DNA from: Ga0077530 sp046293075
Lineage (GTDB): Bacteria; Pseudomonadota; Alphaproteobacteria; Rhizobiales; Hyphomicrobiaceae
Direction: 5' to 3'
Assembly (NCBI GenBank): GCA_046293075.1
Contig: JBKBPL010000010.1
Location: 1 to 64,000, forward strand
Length of the DNA stretch: 64,000 nt
Shown here: in pieces, positions 34,819 through 43,394 of the stretch
Numbering within the stretch: the first letter of the stretch is position 1
Layout: each line of letters begins with the position of its first letter
The notes under the pieces: generated by a model
Told to the model about the DNA's origin: nothing
What the model saw: the letters and a program-made list of their open reading frames with translations, nothing else
Databases searched by the model: none
Position numbers and translations under genes: made by a program

Positions 34819-35802
34819 ATGCGAACGTCCACACCGACGACAAAAGGAACAGGTTCCGCGGGCGGGTCCGGTGTGCCGGGCGCGCCGGCCTTCAAGCTCG
34901 GGAGCGTTGGTCTCGCGCTGATTGCCATTCTGGTGCTCGCCACCGTCTGGCTCGGCATCTACCGCATCGACGCCGGCCATGTCGGTATCGTCAAGCGCTT
35001 CGGCAATGTGATCGACGTCGTCGATCCCGGGCTGCACATCAAGATCCCTTGGGCGGACACCGTCGAGGAAATGGAAGTGCGCGAGCGTGCCTTCAACATG
35101 ACCCTCGAGGCGGCCTCGCAGGACCCGCTGGAAATCCCGGTGCAGGTGACCGTCAACTGGCTGGTGAAGCGCGACAAGGTCAAGGAGCTCTACATCCAGT
35201 TCGGCAGCCTCGATCAGTTCGAGAAGCGCATCATCCTGCCGCGCCTCAACGACTCCGTGAAAGGCGTTACGAGCGCCTATACGGTCAACGATCTGCTGCG
35301 CAAGCGCACCGAGTATCGCGATCGGTCCATGGACACGTTTGCAAAGCGCATGCCCGACGACGTGCAGATCACCGGTTTCTCGGTCGTCAACATCGGCTTT
35401 CCGCCCGAGTACACGAAGGCCATCCGCGACAAGCAGGTCGCGCGTGAGCAGGCCGAGACCGAGAAATTCGTGCTCGAGCGCCAGCGCCTGACCTCGACAC
35501 AGGTGACGCAGAGTGCCGAGGCGCAGCGTGATGCCGACAAGGCCCGCGCCGACGGCCGCGCCTACGAGATCAAGGTTCAAGGCGAGGCACAGGCGGAAGC
35601 CATCCGCGTGATGGGCGCGGCGCTGGCGCAGAACCCGCTCGTCGTCGAGTACCGCAAGGTCGAGAAATGGGGTGGCACGTTCCCGACGACGTTCATGGGC
35701 GGCGACGCGGGCGCGAACACGCTCTGGAGCATGCCGGGGACTGCGGCGCCGCCTGTGACGAGCGGGCCTCCGCGTGCGGCCAACGTGCAGCAGTCGCGCT
35801 AG
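34819..35802 (+). CDS. Prohibitin/SPFH family membrane protein
   Basis: 327 aa. A Gly/Pro-rich N-terminus, one membrane segment (VGLALIAILVLATVWLGIY, about residues 31-49), then an SPFH domain (AGHVGIVKRFGNVIDVVDPGLHIKIP) and a charged coiled coil (about 205-270, rich in AEAQRDADKARADGRAYEIK). The KWGGTFPTTFMGG tail is prohibitin-like. Forms membrane ring scaffolds that often modulate FtsH protease. No hflC partner beside it. Repeat copy A starts 3 bp after its stop. Confidence 0.87.
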   Translation: MRTSTPTTKGTGSAGGSGVPGAPAFKLGSVGLALIAILVLATVWLGIYRIDAGHVGIVKRFGNVIDVVDPGLHIKIPWADTVEEMEVRERAFNMTLEAASQDPLEIPVQVTVNWLVKRDKVKELYIQFGSLDQFEKRIILPRLNDSVKGVTSAYTVNDLLRKRTEYRDRSMDTFAKRMPDDVQITGFSVVNIGFPPEYTKAIRDKQVAREQAETEKFVLERQRLTSTQVTQSAEAQRDADKARADGRAYEIKVQGEAQAEAIRVMGAALAQNPLVVEYRKVEKWGGTFPTTFMGGDAGANTLWSMPGTAAPPVTSGPPRAANVQQSR

Positions 35803-35804
35803 AG

Positions 35805-35935
35805 TCCCGATCGCGAAGTTCGCGACCATCTGCAGCGGGCTCTCGAACGAACGTCGCGATCGCAAGGACGCTAGCAAGCCTATGCTTCTAGTGCGGTTCC
35901 GATTCCGAAGTCCGCAGCCACTTCGGAATCACCAC
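35805..35935 (+). repeat. Dispersed intergenic repeat, copy A
   Basis: 131 bp that align along their length with 60928-61083. The first about 98 bp align without gaps at roughly 80% identity. The right end holds a perfect hairpin (11-bp arms GATTCCGAAGT / ACTTCGGAATC, 35901-35930). A second palindromic core TCGCGAAGTTCGCGA is near the left end. Located between the convergent SPFH and amidohydrolase genes. Not related to any coding feature recognised. Confidence 0.85.
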
Positions 35936-35968
35936 ACGAGCGATGGTCGGTGTGGCGCGGCTTGGGCT

Positions 35969-37225
35969 TCATGCCTTGCCGCCCACCACCTCCGCCTTCT
36001 CGAGCACGGCGTGCAGCAGCACGTCGGCGCCGGCCGCCGCCCATTCCGGCTTCATGTCCTCCGCCTCGTTGTGGCTGATGCCACCGATGCAGGGCGTGAA
36101 GATCATCGCGGTGGGTGCGACGCGCGCGATGTAAACCGCATCGTGGCCGGCGCCGGACGTGATATCGCGGTGCGTGTAGCCAAGCTTGGTGGCCGCGTTG
36201 CGGACAGTGGCGACGCAGCTTGCGTCGAAGGGCAAAGGCGGGAAGTCGGCGACCATCTTGATCTCGGCCGCGACCCCAGTACGGGCCGCAATATCCTCAA
36301 GCCCGGCCCGCAACGCCGCGTCCATGGCGATGAGCTTCGCGGCGTCGGGATGGCGGAAGTCGACGGTGATGAACACGCGCCCCGGAATGACATTGCGCGA
36401 GTTCGGATGGACTTCGATCATGCCGCAGGTGGCGCACGCGCCCGGGTCATGGTCGTGGCCGATCTTGTTGACCAGCTCGACGATGCGCGCGGCGCCAAGA
36501 AGGGCATCCTTGCGCCGGTTCATCGGCGTCGGGCCGGCATGGCTCTCGACCCCGGTCAAAGTGATTTCATACCACTTCTGCCCGTTGGCGGCGGTGACGA
36601 TGCCGATATCGATCCCTTCTTCCTCCAGGATCGGGCCCTGCTCGATGTGCAGCTCGAAGAGGGCGTGGATCGGTCGCCCGCCGACGTTCTCCGGGCCCGC
36701 ATAGCCGATCAGGCTCAGCTCCTCGCCGAAGACCTTGCCCTCGGGATCGCGCATCGCGAGCGCCTCCTCGAGCGTGAACACGCCAGCGAAGACGCCCGAG
36801 GCGATCATGGCCGGCGCAAAGCGGGAGCCCTCCTCATTCGTCCACATGCAGATCTCGATCGGGTGGCGCGTCCTGATGTCGAGATCATTCAGGGAGCGCA
36901 CGACCTCGAGCGCGGCCAGGACACCGAGCGCGCCGTCGAACTTTCCACCCGTCGGCTGGGTGTCGAGATGGCTGCCGACGAGGACCGGCGGCAGGCTTTC
37001 ATCGGCACCGGCGCGGCGCGCGAACATTGAGCCCAGCCGGTCGATCGAGATCGTGCAGCCGGCCTTCCGGCACCAGTCTGCGAAGAGATCGCGTGACCGC
37101 CGGTCGAGGTCGGTGAGCGTCAGTCGGTTAACGCCCCCTCTGGGCGTCGCGCCGATCTTCGCCATCTCCATGAGGCTGTCCCACAGCCGCTTGCCGTCGA
37201 TCCTGAGGTTGCTGTCCGCGGTCAT
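35969..37225 (-). CDS. Zn-dependent hydantoinase/carbamoylase family amidase (M20)
   Basis: 418 aa. Allantoate amidohydrolase / N-carbamoyl-L-amino acid hydrolase / beta-ureidopropionase group. Metal ligands: GSHLDTQPTGGKFDGALGV, MWTNEEGSRF, FELHIEQGP and the C-terminal GGISHNEAED. VTLTGVESHAGPTPM-like TLTGVESHAGPTPMNRRKDA is the lid-domain signature. Splits N-carbamoyl groups releasing CO2 and ammonia. Specific substrate cannot be told. Divergent from the FAD oxidase gene. Confidence 0.9.
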   Translation of the reverse strand: MTADSNLRIDGKRLWDSLMEMAKIGATPRGGVNRLTLTDLDRRSRDLFADWCRKAGCTISIDRLGSMFARRAGADESLPPVLVGSHLDTQPTGGKFDGALGVLAALEVVRSLNDLDIRTRHPIEICMWTNEEGSRFAPAMIASGVFAGVFTLEEALAMRDPEGKVFGEELSLIGYAGPENVGGRPIHALFELHIEQGPILEEEGIDIGIVTAANGQKWYEITLTGVESHAGPTPMNRRKDALLGAARIVELVNKIGHDHDPGACATCGMIEVHPNSRNVIPGRVFITVDFRHPDAAKLIAMDAALRAGLEDIAARTGVAAEIKMVADFPPLPFDASCVATVRNAATKLGYTHRDITSGAGHDAVYIARVAPTAMIFTPCIGGISHNEAEDMKPEWAAAGADVLLHAVLEKAEVVGGKA

Positions 37226-37482
37226 GACGCACTTTCTATGAGTTGCTCTCGGGGCCGCCGGTGGCGGCCAGGCACCCGGAACGTCCGTGCATGACCGGCC
37301 AGCGCCAAAGGACTATTGCCATTCGGGGCGGACAATTGGAAGCTGGAACGCTAGGCATTGCGCTCAACCGCAGGTCCGCGGAAAGGCGTCCGGAAGAGAC
37401 GAGCCCGGGAGCGAAGACGACTGAGGACCGAGACCCACCCACACAGAGCTCCATCGCATCATCTGCACCGGATCCATCCTTC

Positions 37483-38724
37483 ATGAGCAACGACGTGATT
37501 GTCCTTGGCGCCGGCATGGTCGGCGTGTCCACAGCGCTGCATCTGCAGCAGCGCGGCCGCTCAGTGGCGCTCGTCGACCGCCGGGGAGTCGCCGAGGAAA
37601 CCTCTTATGGCAACACCGGCATCATCCAGCGCGAAGGCATCGTGCCGTATCTCTTCCCGCGTGAGTGGGCGACCATCCTGCGCCACGCGCGCAACAAATC
37701 GACCGAGGCCGCCTACCAGCTCTCGTCGCTGCCGAGCATCGCGGGCTACATGTTCCGTTACTGGCGGTGGTCGACGCCCGAAGGCAAGGCATCGACAGCC
37801 AAGGCCATGACGCCGCTCATCACACGCTGCGTCGACGAGCATGAGCACCTCATGACTGAGGCCGGCATCACGGGCATGATGCGGCGCACCGGCTACCTCC
37901 GGCTTTATCGCAACGAGAAGGAGTTCGACGCTGCGGTCCGCGAGGACGAGGCGAACAAGCGCGCCTACGGCGTCAACGCCAAGCCAGTTGATCGCGCGGG
38001 CATCGCCGAGCTCGAGCCGCATATCAAGCCGGTCTATGCCGGCGGCGTGTTCCTGGCCGATCCGGTCAGCGTCGCCGATCCGGAAGCCGTGGGCAAAGCC
38101 TACGGCCATCTCTTTACCGGCCGCGGCGGCACATTCGCCGAAGGTGAGGCGCGGTCGCTTACGGCGGACGGCGCGGGATGGAAGGTCGCAACGCGGGACG
38201 GCTGGATCTCGGCGCCTGACGTGGTCGTCGCGCTCGGGCCGTGGTCGGACACGGTGACGCGGGCGCAGGGGCTCAGGCTGCCGTTCGGGGTCAAGCGCGG
38301 CTATCACATGCACTACCGGGCGGAGGGCAACGCGACGCTCAGCCGGCCGATTATCGACACCTCCTACGGCTACGCCATGACGCAGATGACGAAGGGCATC
38401 CGGGTCACGACGGGCGCCGAGTTCGCGACCCGCGACGCGCCACCCAATCCGGTGCAGCTCGATCGGGTCGAGCCGCTGGCGCGCATGGCGTTCCCGATTG
38501 CCGAGCGGCTCGAGGCAGAGCCCTGGCTCGGGCGGCGGCCATGCCTGCCGGATATGCTGCCGGTGGTCGGTCAGGCTGGGGGCAGGAACGGCCTCTGGCT
38601 CAACTTCGGCCACCATCATCTCGGCTTTACCTTGGGGCCGGTGACCGGCCGGCTGCTTGCCGAGATGATGACCGGCGAGAAGCCGTTCACGGACCCGCAT
38701 CCCTACCGCGCCGAGCGGTTCTGA
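37483..38724 (+). CDS. FAD-dependent D-amino acid dehydrogenase/oxidase (DadA-like)
   Basis: 413 aa. ADP-binding VIVLGAGMVGVSTALHLQQRG at residues 5-25 with the acidic end VDRRG. DAO-type catalytic domain to the end: GYHMHYRAEGNATLSRP, ITDTSYGYAMT-like IDTSYGYAMTQM and GLWLNFGHHHLGFTLGP typical of DadA. Oxidises D-amino acids or N-substituted amino acids with transfer to the respiratory chain. Start at ATG 37483; the long upstream open frame has no family similarity. Ends 1 bp before the convergent peptidase gene. Confidence 0.88.
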   Translation: MSNDVIVLGAGMVGVSTALHLQQRGRSVALVDRRGVAEETSYGNTGIIQREGIVPYLFPREWATILRHARNKSTEAAYQLSSLPSIAGYMFRYWRWSTPEGKASTAKAMTPLITRCVDEHEHLMTEAGITGMMRRTGYLRLYRNEKEFDAAVREDEANKRAYGVNAKPVDRAGIAELEPHIKPVYAGGVFLADPVSVADPEAVGKAYGHLFTGRGGTFAEGEARSLTADGAGWKVATRDGWISAPDVVVALGPWSDTVTRAQGLRLPFGVKRGYHMHYRAEGNATLSRPIIDTSYGYAMTQMTKGIRVTTGAEFATRDAPPNPVQLDRVEPLARMAFPIAERLEAEPWLGRRPCLPDMLPVVGQAGGRNGLWLNFGHHHLGFTLGPVTGRLLAEMMTGEKPFTDPHPYRAERF

Positions 38725-39726
38725 TCAGCGCTCGCTGCCGAACCTGTCGCGCCAGGCGGGCAGCGCGCCGGGGAAGGGCAGTGCCGTGGCCTCGTAAACC
38801 CCCCGCGCGATGGCCCGGGCGAGGCAGTCGCCGGCTGCCATGCCGATCTCCGTGATGTCGGGCAGGGGGTCGGCGAGCGGCCTTTTCTGTGTGGCCACGG
38901 CGAAGACGGTGTCGCCATCCATGGGTGCGTGCGCGGGACGGATCGCCCGTGCGAGGCCGTCATCGGCCATGATGGCGATGCGCTTGGCCTGCGCCTTCGT
39001 CAGAACCGCGTCCGTCGCGACGAGACCGATCGTCGTCGCCGGCTGGCGGCCGCCCTTCATGCGGAGCGCGAGATCCGCTTCCGACAGGTGCGCCGGCATG
39101 CCGAGGCCGCCGAACTCCTGACCGATCTCGGCCGGCGCGGCCCAGAAGTGCGGCCCGGCTCCAATGGTCGCCGATCCCACGGCGTTGACGACGACGAGTG
39201 CAGCAACCGTGAAGCCGCTCGCCGTGACCACGCTCGCCGAACCGAGGCCGCCCTTCAGGGTGGCCGTGGTGGCGCCATAGCCGCCGCCGACCGTGCCGAG
39301 TGCGAACGCGCCCGTGCCCGCCTGCTCGGCCGCCTGCCAGCCAAGCTCCCAGTAGGGCGGCCGGCGGCCCCAGTCCTTGTTGCCGCCATTGAGGAGATCG
39401 AACGTGATGGCCTGCACCGCGAGCGGAATATTGGTCGGGCCAATGCGCAAGCCTCGCCCTTGGCCGCGCAGGAAGTTCACCACCCCGCCCGCGGCATCGA
39501 GGCCGAACAGCGAACCGCCCGACAGAACGACGGCATCCACGCCGGTGACCGTCATCTCCGGCTCAAGCAAGGTCGTATCGCGGGAGCCTGGCGCACCGCC
39601 GCGCGTGACGGCCGATGCGACGTTCTCAACGTCGATGACGATCGCCGTGACGCCGCTCGCGAGCGCAGGGTCGTGGGCATGACCGACGCGCAGGCCCTCG
39701 ATGTCGGTAATCAGGTTCCTCAGCAT
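38725..39726 (-). CDS. P1/DmpA family peptidase (S58)
   Basis: 333 aa. Ntn-hydrolase-like, self-processing aminopeptidase family: VGHAHDPALASGVTAIV, VLSGGSLFGLDAAGGV and the cleavage/nucleophile segment LKGGLGSASV, where processing N-terminal to the Ser of G-S would free the nucleophile. Members release D- or beta-amino acids from peptides, or act on cyclic precursors. Next to a D-amino-acid dehydrogenase-like gene, which fits use of D/beta-peptides. Confidence 0.87.
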   Translation of the reverse strand: MLRNLITDIEGLRVGHAHDPALASGVTAIVIDVENVASAVTRGGAPGSRDTTLLEPEMTVTGVDAVVLSGGSLFGLDAAGGVVNFLRGQGRGLRIGPTNIPLAVQAITFDLLNGGNKDWGRRPPYWELGWQAAEQAGTGAFALGTVGGGYGATTATLKGGLGSASVVTASGFTVAALVVVNAVGSATIGAGPHFWAAPAEIGQEFGGLGMPAHLSEADLALRMKGGRQPATTIGLVATDAVLTKAQAKRIAIMADDGLARAIRPAHAPMDGDTVFAVATQKRPLADPLPDITEIGMAAGDCLARAIARGVYEATALPFPGALPAWRDRFGSER

Positions 39727-39778
39727 TGCTTTGTCCTACGAATGGTGGGCTGCCTTGCGTCCTGCTCTAGGCTAAGCT

Positions 39779-39811
39779 GTCTGCAAAATAACCGGTTGAG
39801 GATGTCAGACA
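39779..39811. promoter_or_regulatory. Inverted repeat upstream of pobA
   Basis: TGTCTG (39779-39784) and CAGACA (39806-39811) flank a central ACCGGT (39791-39796) in the 115-bp spacer between the divergent peptidase and pobA genes, 30 bp before the pobA ATG. A regulator site is plausible. No regulator gene for aromatic catabolism lies beside it. Confidence 0.35.
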
Positions 39812-39841
39812 ACGAACGCCGGCACCTGGAGGGGCGCAGTC

Positions 39842-41014
39842 ATGAGGAGACAGGTGGTCATTATCGGCTCGGGACCATCCGGGCTCCTCCTCGGCCAGCT
39901 TCTGCACGGGATCGGCGTTGATGCGGTGATCCTCGAGCGCGCCACCAAGGCACACGTGCTCTCGCGCGTGCGCGCCGGCGTTCTCGAGGAAGGCGCCGTC
40001 GGCGTCATCCGCGCGACGGGGCTCGCGGGCCGGCTCGATGCCCAGGGGCTCAGGCACGAAGGCTTCGATATCGCCTTCGACGGCCGGCGGCATCGTATCG
40101 ATCTTCATGGGCTGACCGGCGGCAAGCAGGTCGTCGTCTATGGTCAAACGGAGCTCACGGCGGATCTCATGGCCGGCCGCGAGGCGGCGGGCGCCGAGAC
40201 CATCTACGAAGCTGCCGACGTGATGCCGCACGACTTCGACGGCGATACGCCCTACGTCACCTACGTCCACGGGGGGACCACGCATCGCGTGGACTGCGAC
40301 TTCATCGCCGGGTGCGATGGCTATCACGGCATTTCGCGGCGCGCGGTGCCCGAGCGTGCGATCGCGACATTCGAGCGCTCCTACCCCTTCGGCTGGCTCG
40401 GGGTACTTGCCGATGTACCGCCGGTCAGTCCCGAGCTGATCTATGCGAGCCATCCGCGGGGCTTTGCGCTCTGCTCGATGCGCTCGCTGAAGCGCAGCCG
40501 CTACTACGTCCAGTGCAGCGGCGACGAGAAGGTGGAGAACTGGACGGACGAGCGCTTCTGGGACGAACTGCGGCGGCGCCTGCCAGCGGAAACAGCCGAC
40601 GCGGTGAAGACAGGTCCGTCATTCGAAAAGTCGATCGCCGTGCTGCGCTCGTTCGTCGCCGAGCCCATGCGCTTTGGACGTCTCTTCCTGTGCGGTGACG
40701 CGGCGCATATCGTGCCGCCGACCGGGGCCAAGGGCCTCAACCTCGCGGCGAGCGACGTCCACTACCTCTTTGAGGGGCTCCGCGCGTTCTATGCCGAGCG
40801 GTCGATGGCCGGCATCGAAGCGTATTCGGCCCGCGCGCTGGCCCGGGTCTGGAAAGCGGTCCGCTTCTCCTGGTGGATGACCATGCTGCTGCACCGCTTT
40901 CCGGATGCGGAGCCCTTTGCAGAGAAGCTGCAGGCCGCTGAGCTCGAGTACGTGACGACCTCGCGACATGCTGCCGCAGCCCTCGCCGAAAACTACGTCG
41001 GCCTTCCCTATTGA
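39842..41014 (+). CDS. pobA: 4-hydroxybenzoate 3-monooxygenase
   Basis: 390 aa, usual size. Flavoprotein hydroxylase: FAD-binding VIIGSGPSGLLLGQLL at the N-terminus, RVRAGVLEEGAV (the PobA-specific segment), DCDFIAGCDGYHGISR and the second FAD motif LFLCGDAAHIVPPTGAKGLNLA. Converts 4-hydroxybenzoate and NADPH plus O2 to protocatechuate, feeding PcaHG next door. Ribosome site GGAGGGG about 8 nt before the ATG. Confidence 0.95.
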   Translation: MRRQVVIIGSGPSGLLLGQLLHGIGVDAVILERATKAHVLSRVRAGVLEEGAVGVIRATGLAGRLDAQGLRHEGFDIAFDGRRHRIDLHGLTGGKQVVVYGQTELTADLMAGREAAGAETIYEAADVMPHDFDGDTPYVTYVHGGTTHRVDCDFIAGCDGYHGISRRAVPERAIATFERSYPFGWLGVLADVPPVSPELIYASHPRGFALCSMRSLKRSRYYVQCSGDEKVENWTDERFWDELRRRLPAETADAVKTGPSFEKSIAVLRSFVAEPMRFGRLFLCGDAAHIVPPTGAKGLNLAASDVHYLFEGLRAFYAERSMAGIEAYSARALARVWKAVRFSWWMTMLLHRFPDAEPFAEKLQAAELEYVTTSRHAAAALAENYVGLPY

Positions 41015-41101
41015 GCGCGGTGCATCAGCTTGTCGCTTCCGCGCGCCTGCTGGTAAGCTTCGGCAAAACAAGATGATGAGGAAGAGCAAGGGAGAAGGCG
41101 G

Positions 41102-41800
41102 ATGACGGAAAGCTACGCGCCACGAGATTGGTCCACGCAGCCGCCTTACCTCTACCCCGACTATAAGTCGACGGTGCTGCGCGCACCGACGAAGCCGTTG
41201 CTCCCGATCCGCCAGTCGCTTTCCGAGATCACCGGCCCGGTCTATGGCCACGACAGTCTCGGCGCGCTCGACTCAGATCTCACACGCAATGCGGTCAAGA
41301 GCGGCGAGCCGATCGGCGAGCGCATTGTCGTGACCGGTCGTGTGCTGGATGAGAATGGCCGGCCGCAGCCCAACATGCTGATCGAGATCTGGCAGGCGAA
41401 CGCCGCCGGGCGCTATGTGCACGTCAACGACCAGCATCCGGCGCCGCTCGATCCGAATTTCCACGGCGGCGGGCGTTGCGTCACCGACAGCGAAGGCCGG
41501 TACAAGTTCTATTCCATCAAGCCGGGCGCCTATCCCTGGGGCAACCACCCCAATGCTTGGCGGCCGCCGCACATTCACTTCTCGCTCTTCGGGCCGAGCC
41601 TTGCGACGCGTCTCGTGACGCAGATGTACTTCCCCGGCGATCCGCTCCTTGCCTTGGATCCGATCTATCTCGGGGTGCCGGCGGACTGCCGCCACCTGCT
41701 GGTCTCGCGCTTCACGCTCGATCACACCGAACCTTCGTTTGCCCTCGGCTACGAGTTCGACTTCGTGCTGCGTGGGCGTCGCCAGACGCCGATCGAGTGA
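41102..41800 (+). CDS. pcaH: Protocatechuate 3,4-dioxygenase beta subunit
   Basis: 232 aa. Intradiol dioxygenase with non-heme Fe(III). Ligands expected at Tyr105 (GRYVHVND), Tyr144 (PGAYPWGN), His157 and His159 (RPPHIHFSLFG). VTGRVLDENGRPQPNMLIEIWQANAAGRY is split by the beta-sandwich signature. Opens the protocatechuate ring to 3-carboxy-cis,cis-muconate. pcaG follows by 10 bp. Confidence 0.95.
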   Translation: MTESYAPRDWSTQPPYLYPDYKSTVLRAPTKPLLPIRQSLSEITGPVYGHDSLGALDSDLTRNAVKSGEPIGERIVVTGRVLDENGRPQPNMLIEIWQANAAGRYVHVNDQHPAPLDPNFHGGGRCVTDSEGRYKFYSIKPGAYPWGNHPNAWRPPHIHFSLFGPSLATRLVTQMYFPGDPLLALDPIYLGVPADCRHLLVSRFTLDHTEPSFALGYEFDFVLRGRRQTPIE

Positions 41801-41810
41801 GGGCAGAGAC

Positions 41811-42404
41811 ATGGACAAACTGCGCCAGACCCCCTCGCAGACTGTTGGGCCGTACTTCGCCTACGCGCTGACACCCGAGCAGTATGGCTATGACTTCAAG
41901 AGCATTGCCGGCGGCTCTCTCATCGAGGGCGACGTGCCGGGGCAACGCATCCGCGTCGAGGGGCGCGTGCTCGACGGCGAGGGCCAAACCGTACCCGATG
42001 CCATGATCGAGATCTGGCAGGCCGATGAGCAGGGCCGCTACGCACACCCTGCCGATCCGCGCGGCTCGAACATCGCCTTCCGGGGCTTCGGCCGCGTCGG
42101 GACCGGCACGGATCCGGAGGCGCGCTTCATCTTCGACACGATCAAGCCCGGTTCCGTTGATGGCGAACAGGCGCCGCACATCAACGTCGTCGTCTTCATG
42201 CGCGGCCTGCTGTCGCACGCCTTCACGCGGCTTTACTTCTCCGACGAGGCTGCGGCGAACGCGCGGGATCCGCTGCTGACAAGCGTGCCGGCCGAGCGGC
42301 GCCATACGCTGATCGCCGAAAGGGACGACAAGGCGGCCGCCTCCGTCTACCGCTTCGACATCCGCATGCAGGGACCGGACGAGACCGTGTTCTTCGACGT
42401 CTGA
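41811..42404 (+). CDS. pcaG: Protocatechuate 3,4-dioxygenase alpha subunit
   Basis: 197 aa. Begins MDKLRQTPSQTVGPYFAYAL, the conserved alpha-subunit N-terminus, and keeps the fold (VPDAMIEIWQADEQGRYAHP, APHINVVVFMRGLLSH) with a reduced set of iron ligands, as expected for the non-catalytic subunit. Forms the holoenzyme with PcaH. Start 41811 chosen by this N-terminus; the frame extends upstream inside pcaH. Confidence 0.95.
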   Translation: MDKLRQTPSQTVGPYFAYALTPEQYGYDFKSIAGGSLIEGDVPGQRIRVEGRVLDGEGQTVPDAMIEIWQADEQGRYAHPADPRGSNIAFRGFGRVGTGTDPEARFIFDTIKPGSVDGEQAPHINVVVFMRGLLSHAFTRLYFSDEAAANARDPLLTSVPAERRHTLIAERDDKAAASVYRFDIRMQGPDETVFFDV

Positions 42405-42441
42405 CGGCGCCCACCACCGCTGGCGACATGGGAGAGGCCGC

Positions 42442-43248
42442 ATGACTGCGTTGAAGAACGGCGAGTTCACCAAGGTCGATGTGGATGGCCGCATTCTGAC
42501 GGTGACGATCAACCGCCCTGAGGTGATGAATGCCGTGCACCCGATGGTGAGCCAGGAGCTCTCCGCCATCTTCGACGCATTTGCGGCCGATCCGGAGCTG
42601 TGGATAGGGATCGTGACCGGCGCCGGCGACCGCGCATTCTCCGCCGGCAATGATCTCAAGTACCATGCCGAGCTGCGCGCGAAGTCCGGCGCGCGGCCGG
42701 CGTCGCCGCCCTCGGGCTTCGGCGGGCTCACCAACCGGCACGACCTCGACAAGCCGCTGATCGCGGCGGTCAACGGTGTCGCCATGGGCGGCGGCTTCGA
42801 GATCGCGCTCGCGTGCGACATCATCATCGCATCGGATAGGGCACGCTTTGCCCTGCCGGAGCCGCGAGTCGGCCTCGCGGCGGGTGCCGGCGGCATGCAG
42901 AGGCTGGCGCGGCAGATACCGCTCAAGAAGGCCATGGGCATGATGCTGACCGGTCGGCACGTCTCGGCGGCGGAGGGCTATGAGCTTGGATTCGTCACCG
43001 CCGTGGTGCCGCATGCCGATCTCATGACGGAGGCGCGCCGCTGGGCCGATATGATCCTCGAGTGCTCGCCGATGAGCATCCGTGCAACAAAGCAGGTGGT
43101 CACGCGCTCGCTCGACAATCCTGTGCTGGAAGCGAGCATGAAGAACGCGCGCTATCCGGCCTACGTGGCGCTGCTCAATAGCGAGGATACCGTCGAAGGG
43201 CCGAAGGCTTTTGCCGAGAAGCGCAAGCCCCACTGGAAGGGGCGCTGA
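42442..43248 (+). CDS. Enoyl-CoA hydratase/isomerase family protein (pob/pca-linked)
   Basis: 268 aa crotonase. Oxyanion-hole segments AFSAGNDLKYH and GVAMGGGFEIALACD. FALPEPRVGLAAGAGGMQRL carries the usual active-site Glu in PEPRVG. EKRKPHWKGR closes the protein. It follows pcaG by 37 bp with GGAGAGG before the ATG, so it is probably in the same operon. Acts on an unknown unsaturated acyl-CoA. Confidence 0.88.
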   Translation: MTALKNGEFTKVDVDGRILTVTINRPEVMNAVHPMVSQELSAIFDAFAADPELWIGIVTGAGDRAFSAGNDLKYHAELRAKSGARPASPPSGFGGLTNRHDLDKPLIAAVNGVAMGGGFEIALACDIIIASDRARFALPEPRVGLAAGAGGMQRLARQIPLKKAMGMMLTGRHVSAAEGYELGFVTAVVPHADLMTEARRWADMILECSPMSIRATKQVVTRSLDNPVLEASMKNARYPAYVALLNSEDTVEGPKAFAEKRKPHWKGR

Positions 43249-43394
43249 GCGCCCCCGCCGGGGTGCCGCCAGCCATGCCAGCAATGCACAGGCGGCGGGA
43301 AAGGGTTGCGGGTCACCGCGTGCGCTGGCCTTGCGTGTCCGGACAATATCGCGACAATGCCGGTCAAAGCGCACCGTTTCGAGGAGACCCCCAG

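Noticed and set aside
34705..35877. 390-aa leftward frame over the SPFH gene
   Set aside because: Begins inside repeat copy A and runs antisense to the SPFH gene; histidine/arginine-rich shadow.
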